Source of the DNA: Sophora flavescens
Lineage: Eukaryota > Streptophyta > Magnoliopsida > Fabales > Fabaceae
Assembly: GCA_030762895.1 (NCBI GenBank)
Contig: CM061069.1
Coordinates: 108,381,669-108,445,668 of the forward strand
Length of the DNA: 64,000 nt
Direction: 5' to 3'
A model generated the notes under the pieces. That model was not told the origin of the DNA, ran no database searches, and saw nothing but the letters and a program-made list of their open reading frames with translations. Positions 11,648 through 23,342 of this stretch are shown one piece after another. Both the position numbers and the translations under genes were made by a program. Each line of letters begins with the position of its first letter. Position 1 is the stretch's first letter.

Positions 11648-13158
11648 TCATCCTAAAGTCAACAGCTTAGGTCTCTCTTTTTTTAGCCCTTGAGCAAACC
11701 CTCCACACATTTGCATAAAATCGTTCAGTTCAGACGGGAGACGAAGCATAGGGTCCACACGGATTTGTTGTTCTGCCTTCTCAAAGCTTCGGACAAAAGT
11801 TGGAACGCAATGACTTAGCTCCATACTCATGCACACATATCTCTTTTTCCATATGTCAATATCTATCCATCGCTTTCGCCTTCTTCTCTCCACCACTTCA
11901 CGGCATTCATTGCTTGAACCACTTGATCGTGATAATGCTTTGTCGAGGTCCACCCTAAATCACACTGCTTCTTGATTTTGACCAGTAGGATATTCAATTC
12001 TTTGACCTTTCGTACCAATTCACCGGTCATCCTACTTTGTGCACAAATTTGCTTCTGTAAGTTGCTATTGACTCCCCTTTGTCAATTAACCTCCGCCTCC
12101 AATGACTTTCTCATACCTTCTTGCTGTATGACTTCTTCTTCTAACTGACGCTTTTATTTTCTTAGTTGATGCCTCTCTGTTGTCAAGGACAATACTTCAC
12201 TTTCAAGATCCTGGATCTTAGCCATGATGCTTGGTGAGACATTGCCTGTATTCTTCTGGGCTCTTGAGGTTGTGGAGATATCTTCACACAAATCTTTTAA
12301 GTGTTCATTTTCCTTTGCTAACTTCTCACAACGCTTTTGAACAATGACTATTTTCAACTCGGCATCTTGCTTTTGTTGTTTCATTTCCTTCATTTGTGCT
12401 TCTAGAACTTTCAGTTGTTCTGCCATTTTCAAGGTTTACAAAACCGGACCGGCCATCGAACCGGTGAAGGCAGCGGTTCGAGGTTCGAGGTTCAATGGTC
12501 CAACCGAGGTTGAACCGTGGTTGAACCGGTTATAATTAAATAATATTATTTTAATTTTTAATATAATATTTGTAACAATATTAAACAAAAAAAAAAAAAC
12601 AACATAACAACTAAAATTATTAAGCACAATTTTTTTTATTTTGAAATTAAACTAAATAAATATAAAAATATATGTTAAAATCATCTTCATAGGGAAAACC
12701 AACCCAATATCTACAACTAGCCCACATATGTTAGAAAACAAAAGAATTGGGTTTTGGTTAGGATGTCCCAAATCCTTTTATACTAATTTTTTATTTTTTT
12801 TCTAAGAAACCGGTTCTGACCGGTTCTGGTCGGTTCACTACCGGTTATGACCGGTTTTACCGGTTTTGAACCGGTTTTCCGGTTTTTTCACCGGTTCGAT
12901 GCTAGGCCGGTTTTCCCTGTGAACCGGATCGGCCAAGGTCCCGGTTCCCGGTCAGACCGGTCGGTCCGGTCCGGTTTTCAAAACCTTGGCCATTTTAGTT
13001 ACCAAAGGGGAGTAGTCTTTACCTTTCATGCTTCCTGCAGGAATGTTGACGAGACCTTTCCTTGACTTTCTCCATGCTTCATATTCTGAAACAATGATTA
13101 GGATCGATCTGCCCAATTGTGCTCTCCCTTCCATCTTCACATCTTTCCATGCATTTCT
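11648..13158 (-). pseudogene. Coiled-coil protein pseudogene, split by an hAT element
   Basis: Minus-strand coding remains. 13158-12997 reads AWKDVKMEGRAQLGRS... up to LVTKMA. After the hAT insertion the frame resumes at 12429 with EQLKVLEAQMKEMKQQ..., a charged heptad-rich coiled coil down to 12157. A TAA at 12156-12154, a further stop, and a frame change follow before the last block (11953-11648), which has RKRWIDIDIWKKRYV and ends RPKLLTLG. The arrangement (Trp-rich segment, long coiled coil, compact C-terminal domain) recalls legume DUF7745-type proteins, but this is a weak resemblance and the family is not established. The duplicated 0.4-kb segment flanks it on both sides. Confidence 0.5.
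12430..12988. mobile_element. hAT-type element 2 in the coiled-coil pseudogene
   Basis: Terminal inverted repeats CAAGGTTT...AAAACCTTG enclose repeated ACCGGTTC/GAACCGGT motifs. A perfect 8-bp target duplication GCCATTTT (12422-12429, 12989-12996) flanks it, typical of hAT. Removing the insert and one duplication rejoins the coiled-coil frame (...TKMA|EQLKV...). 559 bp, no transposase. Confidence 0.88.
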
Positions 13159-13159
13159 A

Positions 13160-13293
13160 ATTGTAAAATTGTAAATCCGAACCGAATCGAACAAATTGAT
13201 TTTAATTGATTCGGATTTGTTTTTATGCAAATCTGAAACCAAGCCAACCCGTGAACACCCCTATTTGCAAGTGCTCGGAAAAGATGCAATGAC
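13160..13293. repeat. Duplicated segment, copy 2 (left part)
   Basis: Homologous to 11080-11190: the hAT right end (GTGAACACCCCTA) and 'tttgcaagtgctcggaaaag' follow in the same order. It breaks at the Tat insertion and resumes at 23803. Confidence 0.85.
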
Positions 13294-13749
13294 TGTACTG
13301 GCCGAGAATGTAAGACCGAGAACTCGTCTATACATCGGACCAACCGAGCTTACCCCCGCGAATGGGCCTTGACCCAAACTCCTCCGAAGCCGAGGACATG
13401 TCAGCACACCTGACACCCGAGAATAACTACTTGGCCCCAAGCTATCCATCCGCAGCTAACTGGGCCGAATATCTCGCTGGCCATAATGCCACTCCGGGCA
13501 ATCGAGCTCCGGATATCTCTCCCCATGATCGCGATCCGATCCTAATATCCCTCCGCTTATTTCGGAGCTCCGATCCTGAGAGAACAACTATAAATAGGGG
13601 ACTTACCCCTCATTCTAGAACTACGTTTGCTTTGATTCCCTTTTGGATACGAGAGGAGCAGTAATCCACATTCGTCAAGCACAATCCAAAAACACCCCAC
13701 TAATCCTCGTTCGCCGAGTATTTCATACCCGAGATATTTGGCTGGAACA
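13294..13749 (+). repeat. 5' LTR of the Tat element
   Basis: Starts TGTACTGGCCGAG, ends GGCTGGAACA. A TATA-like actataaatagggg at 13588-13600 is the likely promoter. About 97% like the 3' LTR by eye. Confidence 0.9.
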
Positions 13750-13751
13750 TT

Positions 13752-13768
13752 TGGCGCCGTCTGTGGGA
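13752..13768 (+). other. Primer-binding site
   Basis: TGGCGCCGTCTGTGGGA begins two bases after the 5' LTR. The TGGCGCC start is a common primer-binding site of plant Ty3 elements; the exact tRNA is not assigned here. Confidence 0.7.
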
Positions 13769-13800
13769 ATCGAAGCAAACATTTTCCCATACTACACAAA

Positions 13801-15195
13801 AATGGTGAGGACGAAGCGGAAATTGCAGGAGGGAGGAGCCAAGGAATGCCAACCACTGAGTTAACGGAGATAATGGAGAACAATCCGTAGGCCCCAGCGA
13901 GAATGACCCGACAACCCTGTGATTCGAGAGCTTCTCGCACAAGTCGCAGCCGCTAAGAAGGGAGAATGAAGAAATCCGCCGTGCAGAATGACCGTCGGGG
14001 AGAGAGGTCGAGTAGGGAGAGGCCGGTCTCTCCTCCTCACATGAAAGAGAGCGCCGACCTCCCGAGGGTTGAGGGGTCCGAAACTTATATCGGGAAGGAG
14101 GTCCTCGCCTCCGGGCTTCCCACCACAACAACCGAGCAGAGGAAGAGGGATTCCCAAGCAGTGCCTCGGAATCTTCACTCCAAACGAACAGACTTAATGA
14201 CAGGGCCAGCTGCGGAAGCCGAGGCATCCTTTCACGAATGATATCATGGGGGTCCCCTTGCCGGCCCGACTTCAAGCCCATCAACATTGACAAATATGAT
14301 GGCACCTCGGACCCCGAGCGCCACTTGGACGCCTTCACCACGCAGATGTACCTTTTTACGGATGACGATGTTGTCTGTGCAAAGTTTTCCCAACCACACC
14401 GAAGGAGGCAGCGTTGACTTGGTACACCCAGCTACCCCACCTCGGTGGACTCTTTTGACACATTCGTGGCTAGGTTCGGTGCTCGGTTGCCACGAGCCGA
14501 GCCCACCAGAAAACCTCGGCCTCCCCGGTGAACTTCAGGCGGGAGAAGAATGAATCCCTCGCGCAACTTCATGGCCGATTCAGCAAGGAGGCGGTACTCA
14601 TCCCCAATCTCAAGGCCGATGTTGCACTATACACCATCCCGACCGGGTTGAGACACGGACCTTTTGCTAGGTACTTAGCTCATAAACCGCCGGCCGATAT
14701 GGACGAACCGAGAAGAAAAGCTGCAGGTTACATCAATATGGAGGAGGTAGAGGAGTCCAAGAAAAGGGATCGGACCGATGAGGCCGTGGCCGAGAAGGCG
14801 AGAGATAAGAGGAGGCGAGGGGGTGATAAGCCGAGATTGAGAGGCCCAGTAGAGCATTTCGAGAGGGACCAAAGTATGATCATTATACTCCCCTCAACAC
14901 AAATAGGGCTCGGGTGTTCGAAGAAGCGTGTGTGGAGCTCGCAGCAGCTCCCAAAGGGTGGCCACACCCCGAAATGCGGATCGCCGGAAGCATTGTCGGT
15001 TTCACCGCAACTATGGCCATACCACCGAGGAATGCTGGGTCCTACGGGATAAAATTGAAGAACTGGTTCAAAGCGGGTCACCTAAGAACTTTGTCCGAAG
15101 AAACAACAACAAAAAGTGAGAGGCGTGGGGGAAACAGAAGAAGAGAGGTGACCGAGCCCGAGGAGGCGGCGATCGAAGAAATGAGGATAGAGTAG
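13801..15195 (+). pseudogene. gag: Tat gag (broken)
   Basis: An ATG at 13801 opens a basic start (MVRTKRKLQE), then the frame breaks repeatedly. Recognisable gag pieces: a DKYDGTSDPERHLDAF-like block near 14280-14340, NFRREKNESLAQLHGRF at 14528 onward, and a zinc-knuckle-like CRFHRNYGHTTEEC about 14994-15036 followed by VLRDKIEELVQSG. Gag forms the virus-like particle and binds RNA. At least three frame changes make it non-functional. Confidence 0.75.
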
Positions 15196-15289
15196 AGACC
15201 AGAGAAAGGCAAAATGAAAGACGGGGAAGAGGATAATGTCATTCGGGGTGATAAACACCATCTCGGGGAGGGTTCGCGGGGAGGTGCCA

Positions 15290-15720
15290 CAAGTTCAGCT
15301 CGGAGAAGACATCTCGGGCCATCCGAGCCGTTAACTCGGTATCCGGCAAGCCTCCCGGAGTTCCCCCCTATTATCTTTTCTCGATGATGATTTCGTGGGG
15401 AGTAGATCCCAACCAGGATGACCCCATGGTGATCACCGTACAGTTGGCCAACTTCTCGGTCAAAAGAACCCTCGTCGATCGGGGAGCTCCGCTGATATAT
15501 TGTACTACTCAACCTTCCGAAGCTAGGGATCCCGGAGAAATCAATTCAGCCGTATGACAAGAAACTCGTTGGTTTCGCAGGGGAGCAGGTTGATACTCGG
15601 GGATATATTGACCTCTTGACCACTTTTGGCGATGGCGAGCTTCTAAAACCATCATGGTCGGTATGTGTTGGTAAACGCAGATTACATCGTATAATATCCC
15701 GATCGGAAGGCCGTCCTTGA
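15290..15720 (+). pseudogene. Tat aspartic protease region (broken)
   Basis: The frame around 15340-15560 reads DDPMVITVQLANFSVKRTLV and then DRGAPL. This corresponds to the active-site strand of Tat proteases, usually LVD(G/T)GSS; the aspartate is kept but the following residues are changed. The frame is lost soon after. Assigned from position between gag and RT and from the motif. Confidence 0.55.
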
Positions 15721-16113
15721 ACGAGTTAGGGGCCGTGGTCTCTACCCCCACCTCACGATGAAGTTCCCCTCCAGCTCGGAAGATATAGTGGCTGTCCGAG
15801 CAGATCGAGGATGGCGAGACAGTCTTCACCCGATAGTTTGAGGGTGAGCAAACTTAAACCCGCACCTAGAGAAACCCTAGACAGGGGGAAGGACAAGGCG
15901 GTGAGTTCCAGTAAACTCCGTTGAGCTGGATCCCGAGGATGGACGTGCGGGAACAACGTCCGCAGCCTATTGAGGAGCTAGAGAAGTTCCAACTCGGCGC
16001 GCGGCTGAGCAAAGTGTACCAAGCTCGGCGGTCACCTTGTACCTACTCTGAAAGAAGAACTAAAAGCAGTCCTGCGCTGAAATGCCGATCGATTTGCTTG
16101 GCCCACATCCGAC

Positions 16114-16860
16114 ATGCCGGAATTGATCCCAACTTTTTATGCCATAAATTGGCAATCTGTCCCGAGTGGCTTGATGGCCCAGAGAAAGAGGAGATTAGGT
16201 GATGAGAGGAGAAAAGTAGTCGAAGAGGAGACGGCGAAGTTGGTCAAGGCCAACTTTATCCGAGAAGTAGAATACACATGGTTGGCCAACGTCGTTCTCG
16301 TCAAGAAAGCAAACGGCAAGTGGCGCATGTGCACTGATTATACGGATCTGAACAAAGCATGCCCAAAAGACTCTTATCCCTTGCCGAGCATTGACAGGCT
16401 GGTTGACGGGGCTTCCGGATATAGAATTTTAAGCTTCTTGGATGCGTACTCCGGGTACAACCAAATTAGAATGTACCCCCCGGATGAGGAGAAAACAACC
16501 TTCATTACCGAGGGGTCAAATTACTGCTACAGAGTAATGCCGTTTGGGCTGAAGAATGCGGGAGCTACGTACCAGAGACTTATGGACCGAGTATTTGAGA
16601 AGCAAATTGGCAGGACCATGGAAGTATATGTGGATGACATGGTAGTGAAATCGATGACCCCAGCCGCCACCCTTTAGATCCGGAAGAAATATTTCAGTGA
16701 TTGAGAAGGTTCAACATGAGGCTCAATCCGGAAAAGTGTGTTTTCGGTGTCCATGGGGTAAATTCCTCGGCTTTATGCTTACCCACCGGGAATTGAAGCC
16801 AATCCCGATAAGTGTCGGGCCGTAATTGAGATGAGAAGCCCGCGAGCGTTAAAGAAGTAC
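16114..16860 (+). pseudogene. Tat reverse transcriptase
   Basis: The open stretch 16114-16677 contains the RT fingers and palm: NGKWRMCTDYTDLNKACPKD, the FLDAYSGYNQI block, MPFGLKNAGATYQRLMD, and the catalytic VYVDDMVVKS. A stop then interrupts; the thumb continues in other frames (FNMRLNPEKCVFGV near 16710). The enzyme copies element RNA to DNA. The DYTDLNKACPKDSYPLP wording is characteristic of the Tat lineage. Confidence 0.9.
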
Positions 16861-17880
16861 AAAGATTGGCGGGGCGGTGGCGTCATTATCTCGTTTCCTA
16901 CCCAAATCCGCAGAGAAAGCCTCGGCCTTTCTTCAAGTTCTTGAAGAAGCCCCAAACCTTCAAATGGACCGAGGACTGCGAAAAGGCTTTTGTCGACTTC
17001 AAGGACTTTCTGTCCTCCCCGCCGATATTAACAAGGCCCATCTTGGGGAAAAGAATTGTATTCAGATTCTGTCGACCCCTCCGAGAACGCCATTAAGCGC
17101 AGATCATCGTGCGGGGGAGGTAGAGAAAGCCCAAATGCCAGTATACTTCATCGCCAGGTGCTCCATGATGCTGAAACTCGGTATCAAGTTATTGAGAAGC
17201 TGGTCTTAGCCTTGGTGACAGCAGCTCGGCGGTTGCACCCGTACTTTCAGAGTCACCAAGTGGTTGTTAAGACGGATCACCCCATCAAACAGATACTCAA
17301 AAACCCGAATTGGCGGGCGTATGATTGCTTGGTCGGTAGAGTTGTCCGAGTTTGGCTTGAAATACGAGATGAGAGGACCCCTGAAATCACAATGCCTGTC
17401 TGACTTCATAGCCGAGCTCCATCCACAACCAGAGGCTGGGGATACATGGTGGAATCTATACGTGGATGGATCCTCAAATATCGGGCGAGTGGAGCGGGGG
17501 TGATTCCGGAAGGACCAGGAGATTTGATATTGGAACAATCGTTGAAATTCGAGTTCAAAACCTCGAACAATCAGGCCGAGTATGAAGCTCGATAGCGGGA
17601 TTAAGGTGGCGAATGAAATGGGGGCGAAGGCATGTCAAGTGCCGAAGTGATTCACAACTAGTCACCCTAGGACAAATATCCAGGGGCTATCGACGAAGGA
17701 ACCTCGACTCACCGGATATTTGTGTAAGGTTAACCATCTAATCTCCGGCTTTGAAAAGTTCACCATTGAGCACATTCCCCGAGAAGAAAACACTCGGGCT
17801 GATTCTTTGTCTAAGCTTGCCAAAGACAAAGAAGCCGGGACACCACTGAGCGATTATTCAAGAAACCCTCAATGAACCAA
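16861..17880 (+). pseudogene. Tat RNase H region (broken)
   Basis: The RT-connected segment (PQTFKWTEDCEKAFVDFK, about 16950-17010) leads into RNase H-like pieces: YFIARCSMMLKLG near 17145, and the archaeal-type second RNase H start LYVDGSS at about 17456. A further piece, EHIPREENTRADSLSKLA-like, lies about 17770-17822. Several frame changes. The doubled RNase H (gypsy plus archaeal-type) is a known trait of Tat elements. Confidence 0.65.
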
Positions 17881-18032
17881 GCATTGGGACGGAAGAGGTG
17901 ATGGCCAATGAGTTGGTTGACCGAGAGTGGATGACACCTATCTGGGAGTACTTATCCTCGAAGCTCTACCCTCGGATCGGCTGAGGCCAGAAAGTCGGCT
18001 AAGGGCGAGTCATTTCACCATAATCAGGGGGA

Positions 18033-19165
18033 GTGTATAAGCGGGGATTCTCGGCGCCTTTGCTAAAATGTTTGACCAAGGCACAATCTAAGTATGTCAT
18101 GGAAGAGGTTCACCGAGGAATCTGTGGTTTTCACGGTGGTGGCGGATCAATGGCCTCCAAGATAGTCCGAGCAGGTATTATTGGCCTACCCTTAGAGCTG
18201 ATTGCATGGAGTGGACGAGGGCGGTGTGATGAGTGCGAGAGATGTTCCAATGTAAATCATACCCCCCCGAAGAGCTTCACACATTAAACTCGCCTTGGCC
18301 GTTTGCAATGTGGGGAATGGACATCTTGGGGCCTTTCCCGAGAGCCAAAGGCCAAGTCAAATTCCCTACCGGTAGCGTGAGACTACTTCACCAAATGGAT
18401 CGGCAGAGCCTTTGGCTAAGATTTACGCGAGAAGGTGCAGAAATTTGTGTGGAAAAGCCTTATTTGTAGGCACGGAATTCCCTTCGCAATTCATCGACAA
18501 CGGAAGACAATTTGTGGATAAGAAGCTACGGGAATTCTATGACAACCTCGGTATCAAGCACCGAGGTTACATCCGTTGAGCACCCCCAAACCAATGGGCA
18601 GGCCGAAGGCGGCTAACAAGATCATCCTCGGGAGGAGTGAAGAAAAGAGTAGGAAGATCTAAAGGAGCCTGGGCAGAGGAGTTACCGAGTATCCTCTGGG
18701 CCTATCACTGTACGCCTCAATCTACCACTCAAGAAACACCCTTCAGGCTGACGTACGGAACCGACGCCATGATCCCAGTAGAGGTTGGGGAACCGTCTTT
18801 CCGGCGTGTGCAACACGAGCCAAACAACAATGGGAGCAATATGAGGGTCGAGCTTGACTTGGTAGAAGAGGTTAGGGAGGAAGCCAGAATCAGAGAAGAA
18901 GCCTGCAAACAGAGAGCCACTAGAAGGTACAATTCAAGAGTAAGGCCGAGGAATTTTTCTGCGGGGACTTAGTGCTTTGAGAATAAAAGGGGAAGCAAGG
19001 AAGGACCGCACGGAAGGCAAGTTAGCGGCAAATTGGGGAGGACCATTCCGAGTGGTTGAAAACACAGGGGAACAGGGCCTATAGGTTAGAAGAATTGTCG
19101 GGAATTCCTATCCCAGGGACTTGGAATGCCTCTCATTTGAAGTTTTATTACAGTGATGTATATAG
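18033..19165 (+). pseudogene. Tat integrase and C-terminal tail (broken)
   Basis: The zinc-finger region reads VMEEVHRGICGFHGGG...RCDECERC (HHCC, 18090-18245). The core starts WGMDILGPFPRAKGQVKF (about 18310) and ends AEELPSILWAYHCTPQST with TPFRLTYGTDAMIPVEVGEP (18670-18800). The tail NWGGPFRV...AYRLEELSG and NASHLKFYYS (19030-19155) closes the polyprotein. No chromodomain follows. Frameshifts separate the three parts. The enzyme inserts the cDNA into the genome. Confidence 0.8.
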
Positions 19166-19359
19166 TCGGGTCTTTGTACTCTTTTTCCTACCTCGGTATT
19201 TTTTTCCCAAAATGGGTTTTGACCGGGGGAGGTTTTAACGAGGCACACCGCGGACTCCATTCAATAAAAAGCAGAATTTATTATGAATATGGTTTTATTT
19301 TTCCTTGCCTTGCCGAAGTCTTTATTTTGCGAGATATCCTATTTTAATGGCCGAGTACG

Positions 19360-19810
19360 AGCCATTGTCAAAGGGGCCAAGTATGAGCCCGGCCGAGTAC
19401 GAGCCGTAGTCGAGGAGCCAAGTATGAGCCGTGGCCGAGTCTGAGCCGTAGTCGAGAGGGGTCAAGTATGAGCCGGCCGTCTACGAGCCGTTGTCGAGGG
19501 GCAAGTGATGAGCCCGACGGCCGAGTCTGGCCGTTGTCGGAGGGGCCAAGTATGAGCCGGCGGCGAGTCTGAGCCGTAGTCGAGGGGCCAAGTATGAGCC
19601 CGGCGGCCGAGTACGAGCCGTTGTCGAGGGGGCAAGTGATGAGCCCGGCGCCGAGTCGAGCCGTTGTCGGAGGGGCAAGTGTGAGCCCGCGGCCGAGCAC
19701 GAGCCGTTAGCCGAGTTCGAGCTAGTCGAGGGGCCAAGTTTGAGCCGGCGGCCGAGTCCGAGCCGTTCAATTCCAAAGGCCAATTGAGCTTCATGGCCAA
19801 GTATGAGCCG
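19360..19810. repeat. Minisatellite in the Tat 3' region
   Basis: Direct copies of a roughly 35-60 bp unit containing CCGAGTACGAGCCG, TTGTCGAGGGG and CCAAGTATGAGCC, with variable spacing. It lies between the integrase end and the antisense ORF. Confidence 0.85.
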
Positions 19811-20280
19811 TAAAGTTAAGTATAAAGGTCAGGTCACGATCTAACTAGCCGAATCAGAGCTACTTTATAGTTATTTACGTTGAGTTCAGAGCTACGAAAA
19901 TAGTAAAAAGCTGAATGTGCGCAAAAAACAAAATTCGTAAAGGCCAAGTATAAGCCATTGTTTTATTAAGGAAACCGAGTACAATAAGGCAAAAATAAAG
20001 CCGAGTGATACATTCAAGGAAACCGAGTACAATGAGCAAAAATAAAGCTAAGTTTGACTCTTGAAAAGTACATTCACAGGACTGAGTGCGTGCGGCGAGG
20101 TTGAAAGCCGAAATTGAAAATAAGGGCCACTCGGCCCCCAGTCCCCAGTTCAACGCCACCACGCTCTCTTAAGGGAGGATGTAGTTCACACTCCCCCCGA
20201 GAAAGCTGGGACGATGAGGTGCTCGGCCGACTCGGGAGTAGGCGCACCGCTACCCCCTTCTCGACTCCGAAGATTATTAT

Positions 20281-20388
20281 TCTCCCAGTTGACATCCTTC
20301 TTGAAGGATCAAGGAATTCTGGATCCCGTCTCCCACTTACATCCTTTTTGGCGGATGTGAAACCCAAAAAAGGATGTCAACTGGGAGA
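20281..20388. repeat. 19-bp perfect inverted repeat (hairpin)
   Basis: Arms TCTCCCAGTTGACATCCTT (20281-20299) and its exact reverse complement (20370-20388) are separated by 70 bp that carry further short palindromes around AAGGATC. It lies between the minisatellite and the end of the antisense ORF. A role as an RNA hairpin or 3'-end signal is speculation. Confidence 0.75.
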
Positions 20389-20812
20389 GGGGAACGTGAA
20401 CCCCTGTTGTTAGCATGGAACTACTCGGGTGGAAGAGAAGTAAGAAGCGAACTTGACTGATAGAAAAGGATGAGGAATGAACAAGTGGGAAGGGCCCTAT
20501 TTATAGGCACGAAAGGAAGTATAATGTGTGAGAATTTGTTGGGAAAACAAACCTCGAAACCAAGCGAAAGGCAGCGATTGCGTGAACCCATTACGGTTTC
20601 CAAAAGCATTTAATGCATGACAACGCAAAACGAAAACACGTGCTTTTCGTGTAATGATCACCGTCCATTTTGGACGGTAGAGTATTTCGGCCTTAGCCGA
20701 AGATTCGATGAACAAGCCAAACACAAGAATCAGCAAAATGATAATGATATTCATTCAAGTAATCGGGTTACAAGGGCATGAGCCCAGTACAAAAAAGAGG
20801 AACAAAAAACTA

Positions 20813-22905
20813 TTAATGACTACTCCCCCTATGGCTTTCCTCGGCCTCTACATGATCGTCCGGAGAGCCCCCCACTACGTCCACCTCTTCCTCCCCCTCG
20901 GCAATGATGGGAACAAGTTCCCCATTTACCACCTCCATATTCACATCGGCCCCCGAAAGGTCGATGCCGGGAACCAGAACCTCAGCTTGGGCAATGCCTT
21001 TGTCAAAACCTTTCCGGTGCTCGATGACAATGCGGCGGGTAGCCTCCTGTACGTCCTCCTCAAGCAGTATCTTGGCACGAATCTCGGCCTCCAAGGCGAG
21101 CCTTGAGCCGATCAATCTCGGCTGAGCCTCTTTGATCTTTTCTTCGGCACGAGCCTTGTCTTCTTCCACTCGAGCTTTGCTTTCCTCGGCTAATTTCGCC
21201 CGAGAATCTAGCTCGGCGTTCCGAGTGTTGATATCGGCGATGGTAGTAGTCAAGCGTTCATTCTTGGAGGCAATCCGGGAAAGATCCCCCTTCAACCTCT
21301 CAATAGCAGCGAACTCAGACTCCAATTGCTGAGACTTCCTCTCGGTCTCCGTCACCTCTCGGCTACAGAAACGAGCCAAAGCCGCAAAGACGAAGGCAAG
21401 AGGACCGAGAGGGCCTCCATCTTTGGATCGGGCCCCTGCTGCTTGATAAGTCGAAGATCAGCGGCTTTTAAGAGGGTCGAGTCGAAAGAGGAGGAGGGGT
21501 TGAAGTCTTCACCCCAGAGAGATGAAGTCCCCGCCTTCAGGGTGGTGTTGTACCATTTCGGCTCGAGGGGGGTAGAAAGTGGCTGTTCTCGCCCCACGAC
21601 TTACGTCCCCTGAGTAGTGGGGCGAGGGGAGCTTGGGCCAGGAAGGGGAGAATCTTCGGCCACCACTTCAACCTCCGCCCTCTTCCTTTTTGAGGGGCGG
21701 ATGACGAAGCCCCTTTCGCGAAACCTTGGTGGGAGGAGGTCTTTTCTCGCTTCTTCTCGGTGAAGAGGGACCCCGACCCTCTTTACCAACACCAGCCTTG
21801 ACAAGTTTTGAAAAGTCGAACTTTCCCATGATGATCATCAAAAAGAAAGAGTTGTTAGTATAACAACACAGAAGAGAAAATACTTAAGAAACTAAAAAGC
21901 CGAGCACTTACTTTTAAGATCGGACCTTGGGGTGGAGGAGAAGGGGAGTTTCATAAGGCGTGCACAATGGAGGGGCCGAGGAAGACCCTCTAGTACATCT
22001 ATATCCCGCCTATCCTCTAGCAGGGAACGATACTCGAAGCCGACGAATTTTGTGGGAGAGGATTACCAGTATAAAGGAAACTTGGCATGTTTATTCTCGT
22101 CAAAAAAGTGGGAGGTATGAGAACTCGAAGGGCGAACACGGAAGAAGCCAACCTTGAAGTCTTTATAAGACGAGGCGAATAAACTAAGAAGACCTCTTCG
22201 GTTCAACCCATTAAGGGATACCCATCCCTTTTTCTCGCCAAATCTGGTTTGATAAAAATACAAAAACTTCAGAGTAGTAGGCTCTATCTTTATGTATTTA
22301 CATAGAATGCGAAAGGCTTTCATAAAAGCCCAGTTTGTTAGGGTGAAGTGAGTAGGTGCGGCGTTCATGGTTCTCGAACATCGCATTCAAACTCAGTAAA
22401 GGGAAGAGACACATGCAGTTTGTCAAAAAGTGCTTTATACATGTATGTAAAGGGAGGCTCGGAAGGGCGAGCCCTTAGAAAGACACACTCGGTGCTCGTG
22501 CACGGAGAGCAAATAAACTCGGACTCGTCCCCTGAGGCCGAGATATTGATATGGGACCAGAAGTTCAACAATGGAATCAGGAGTCCGGTAGTCGAAAAAA
22601 AGGTTCCAACCTCCCCTTTAACCAGGTATACCAGGGAAGGGTTATATCGGGAATAGGGTCTTTAGGAACCCTAAGGCGTTGTTTACGGGCGGCGGGTTTG
22701 GACACTCTCTGGGGGAGAACCGGACCTAGACGAATCGGAATCGGAAGAATCTAATCGGTCGAGGATGACCTGGGAGGGGATGGTTCCGCCTCCCAACGCT
22801 TCGCTTCCGCGAAGGAACAAGAAAGCAGAAAGGGATCCCCGATTGGGGAAACTTCACCCTCAACCAGAGGCGAAGTATTTGACTCGAAGACATAGATGAA
22901 CTCAT
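20813..22905 (-). pseudogene. Antisense additional ORF of the Tat element
   Basis: Runs opposite to gag-pol. The likely start is ATG 22905-22903 (MSSSMSSSQILRLW). A serine/acid-rich stretch follows, then a conserved block with PPFTYMYKALFDKLHVSLP, FTEFECDV, WAFMKAFRILCKYIKIEPT, LKFLYFYQTRFG and WVSLNG...GLLSLFASSYKDF. This is the pattern annotated in plants as 'transposase (putative) gypsy type' (PF04195-like). The C-terminal part (21379-20813) is a long coiled coil, rich in Glu, Lys, Ala and Arg, ending in an acidic tail. Frame breaks occur near 21350, 21600, 21805 and 22365. Antisense ORFs of this kind are known in Tat-lineage elements; their role is unknown. Confidence 0.7.
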
Positions 22906-23342
22906 GTCAGAAGGTCGAAATAGAGCTTAGAAGCACGAAGGAAGAAAAGAGACGGAGCGTGCACGGAGGATAACAAGCGAGAGGAACAAGGGCGAAGCTT
23001 GGAAGACGAGGGGTGAATGGCGGAGAAGGGTAAGCAAAGTAGGAAGGAGTTGGCGTCGGAGAAGGTATTTATAACCTTCGCAATTGGTGGCCCATTGTCC
23101 ATTGGGTCCAAAAGGGGGCGCGACTTTTGATTTTCCCCCATTAAATGGGCGCGAACTCTATGGTTTCTTGTCTATGGCGTCTGAAAGAAGTAATAGGGGA
23201 ATAATTGCTTTCTCTGACAGAGAGAGAAGACTTGATTGAAATGACAGCTAAGAATGTGGATAACTGCATAACCGAAGAATAAGCTCGGTTTTCATACGTA
23301 TCAGCTCCTTCGCTTATTCAAGCTCGGAGCTCGGGAGGCTTG

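Noticed and set aside
13362..13664. 100-codon frame in the Tat 5' LTR, repeated in the 3' LTR
   Set aside because: Chance frame in a GC-richer LTR; the copies differ by indels that break it.
19368..19800. Three overlapping minus-strand frames of about 100 codons rich in Pro, Ala, Arg and Gly
   Set aside because: They arise from the GC-rich minisatellite; the frames repeat the unit and have no domain.
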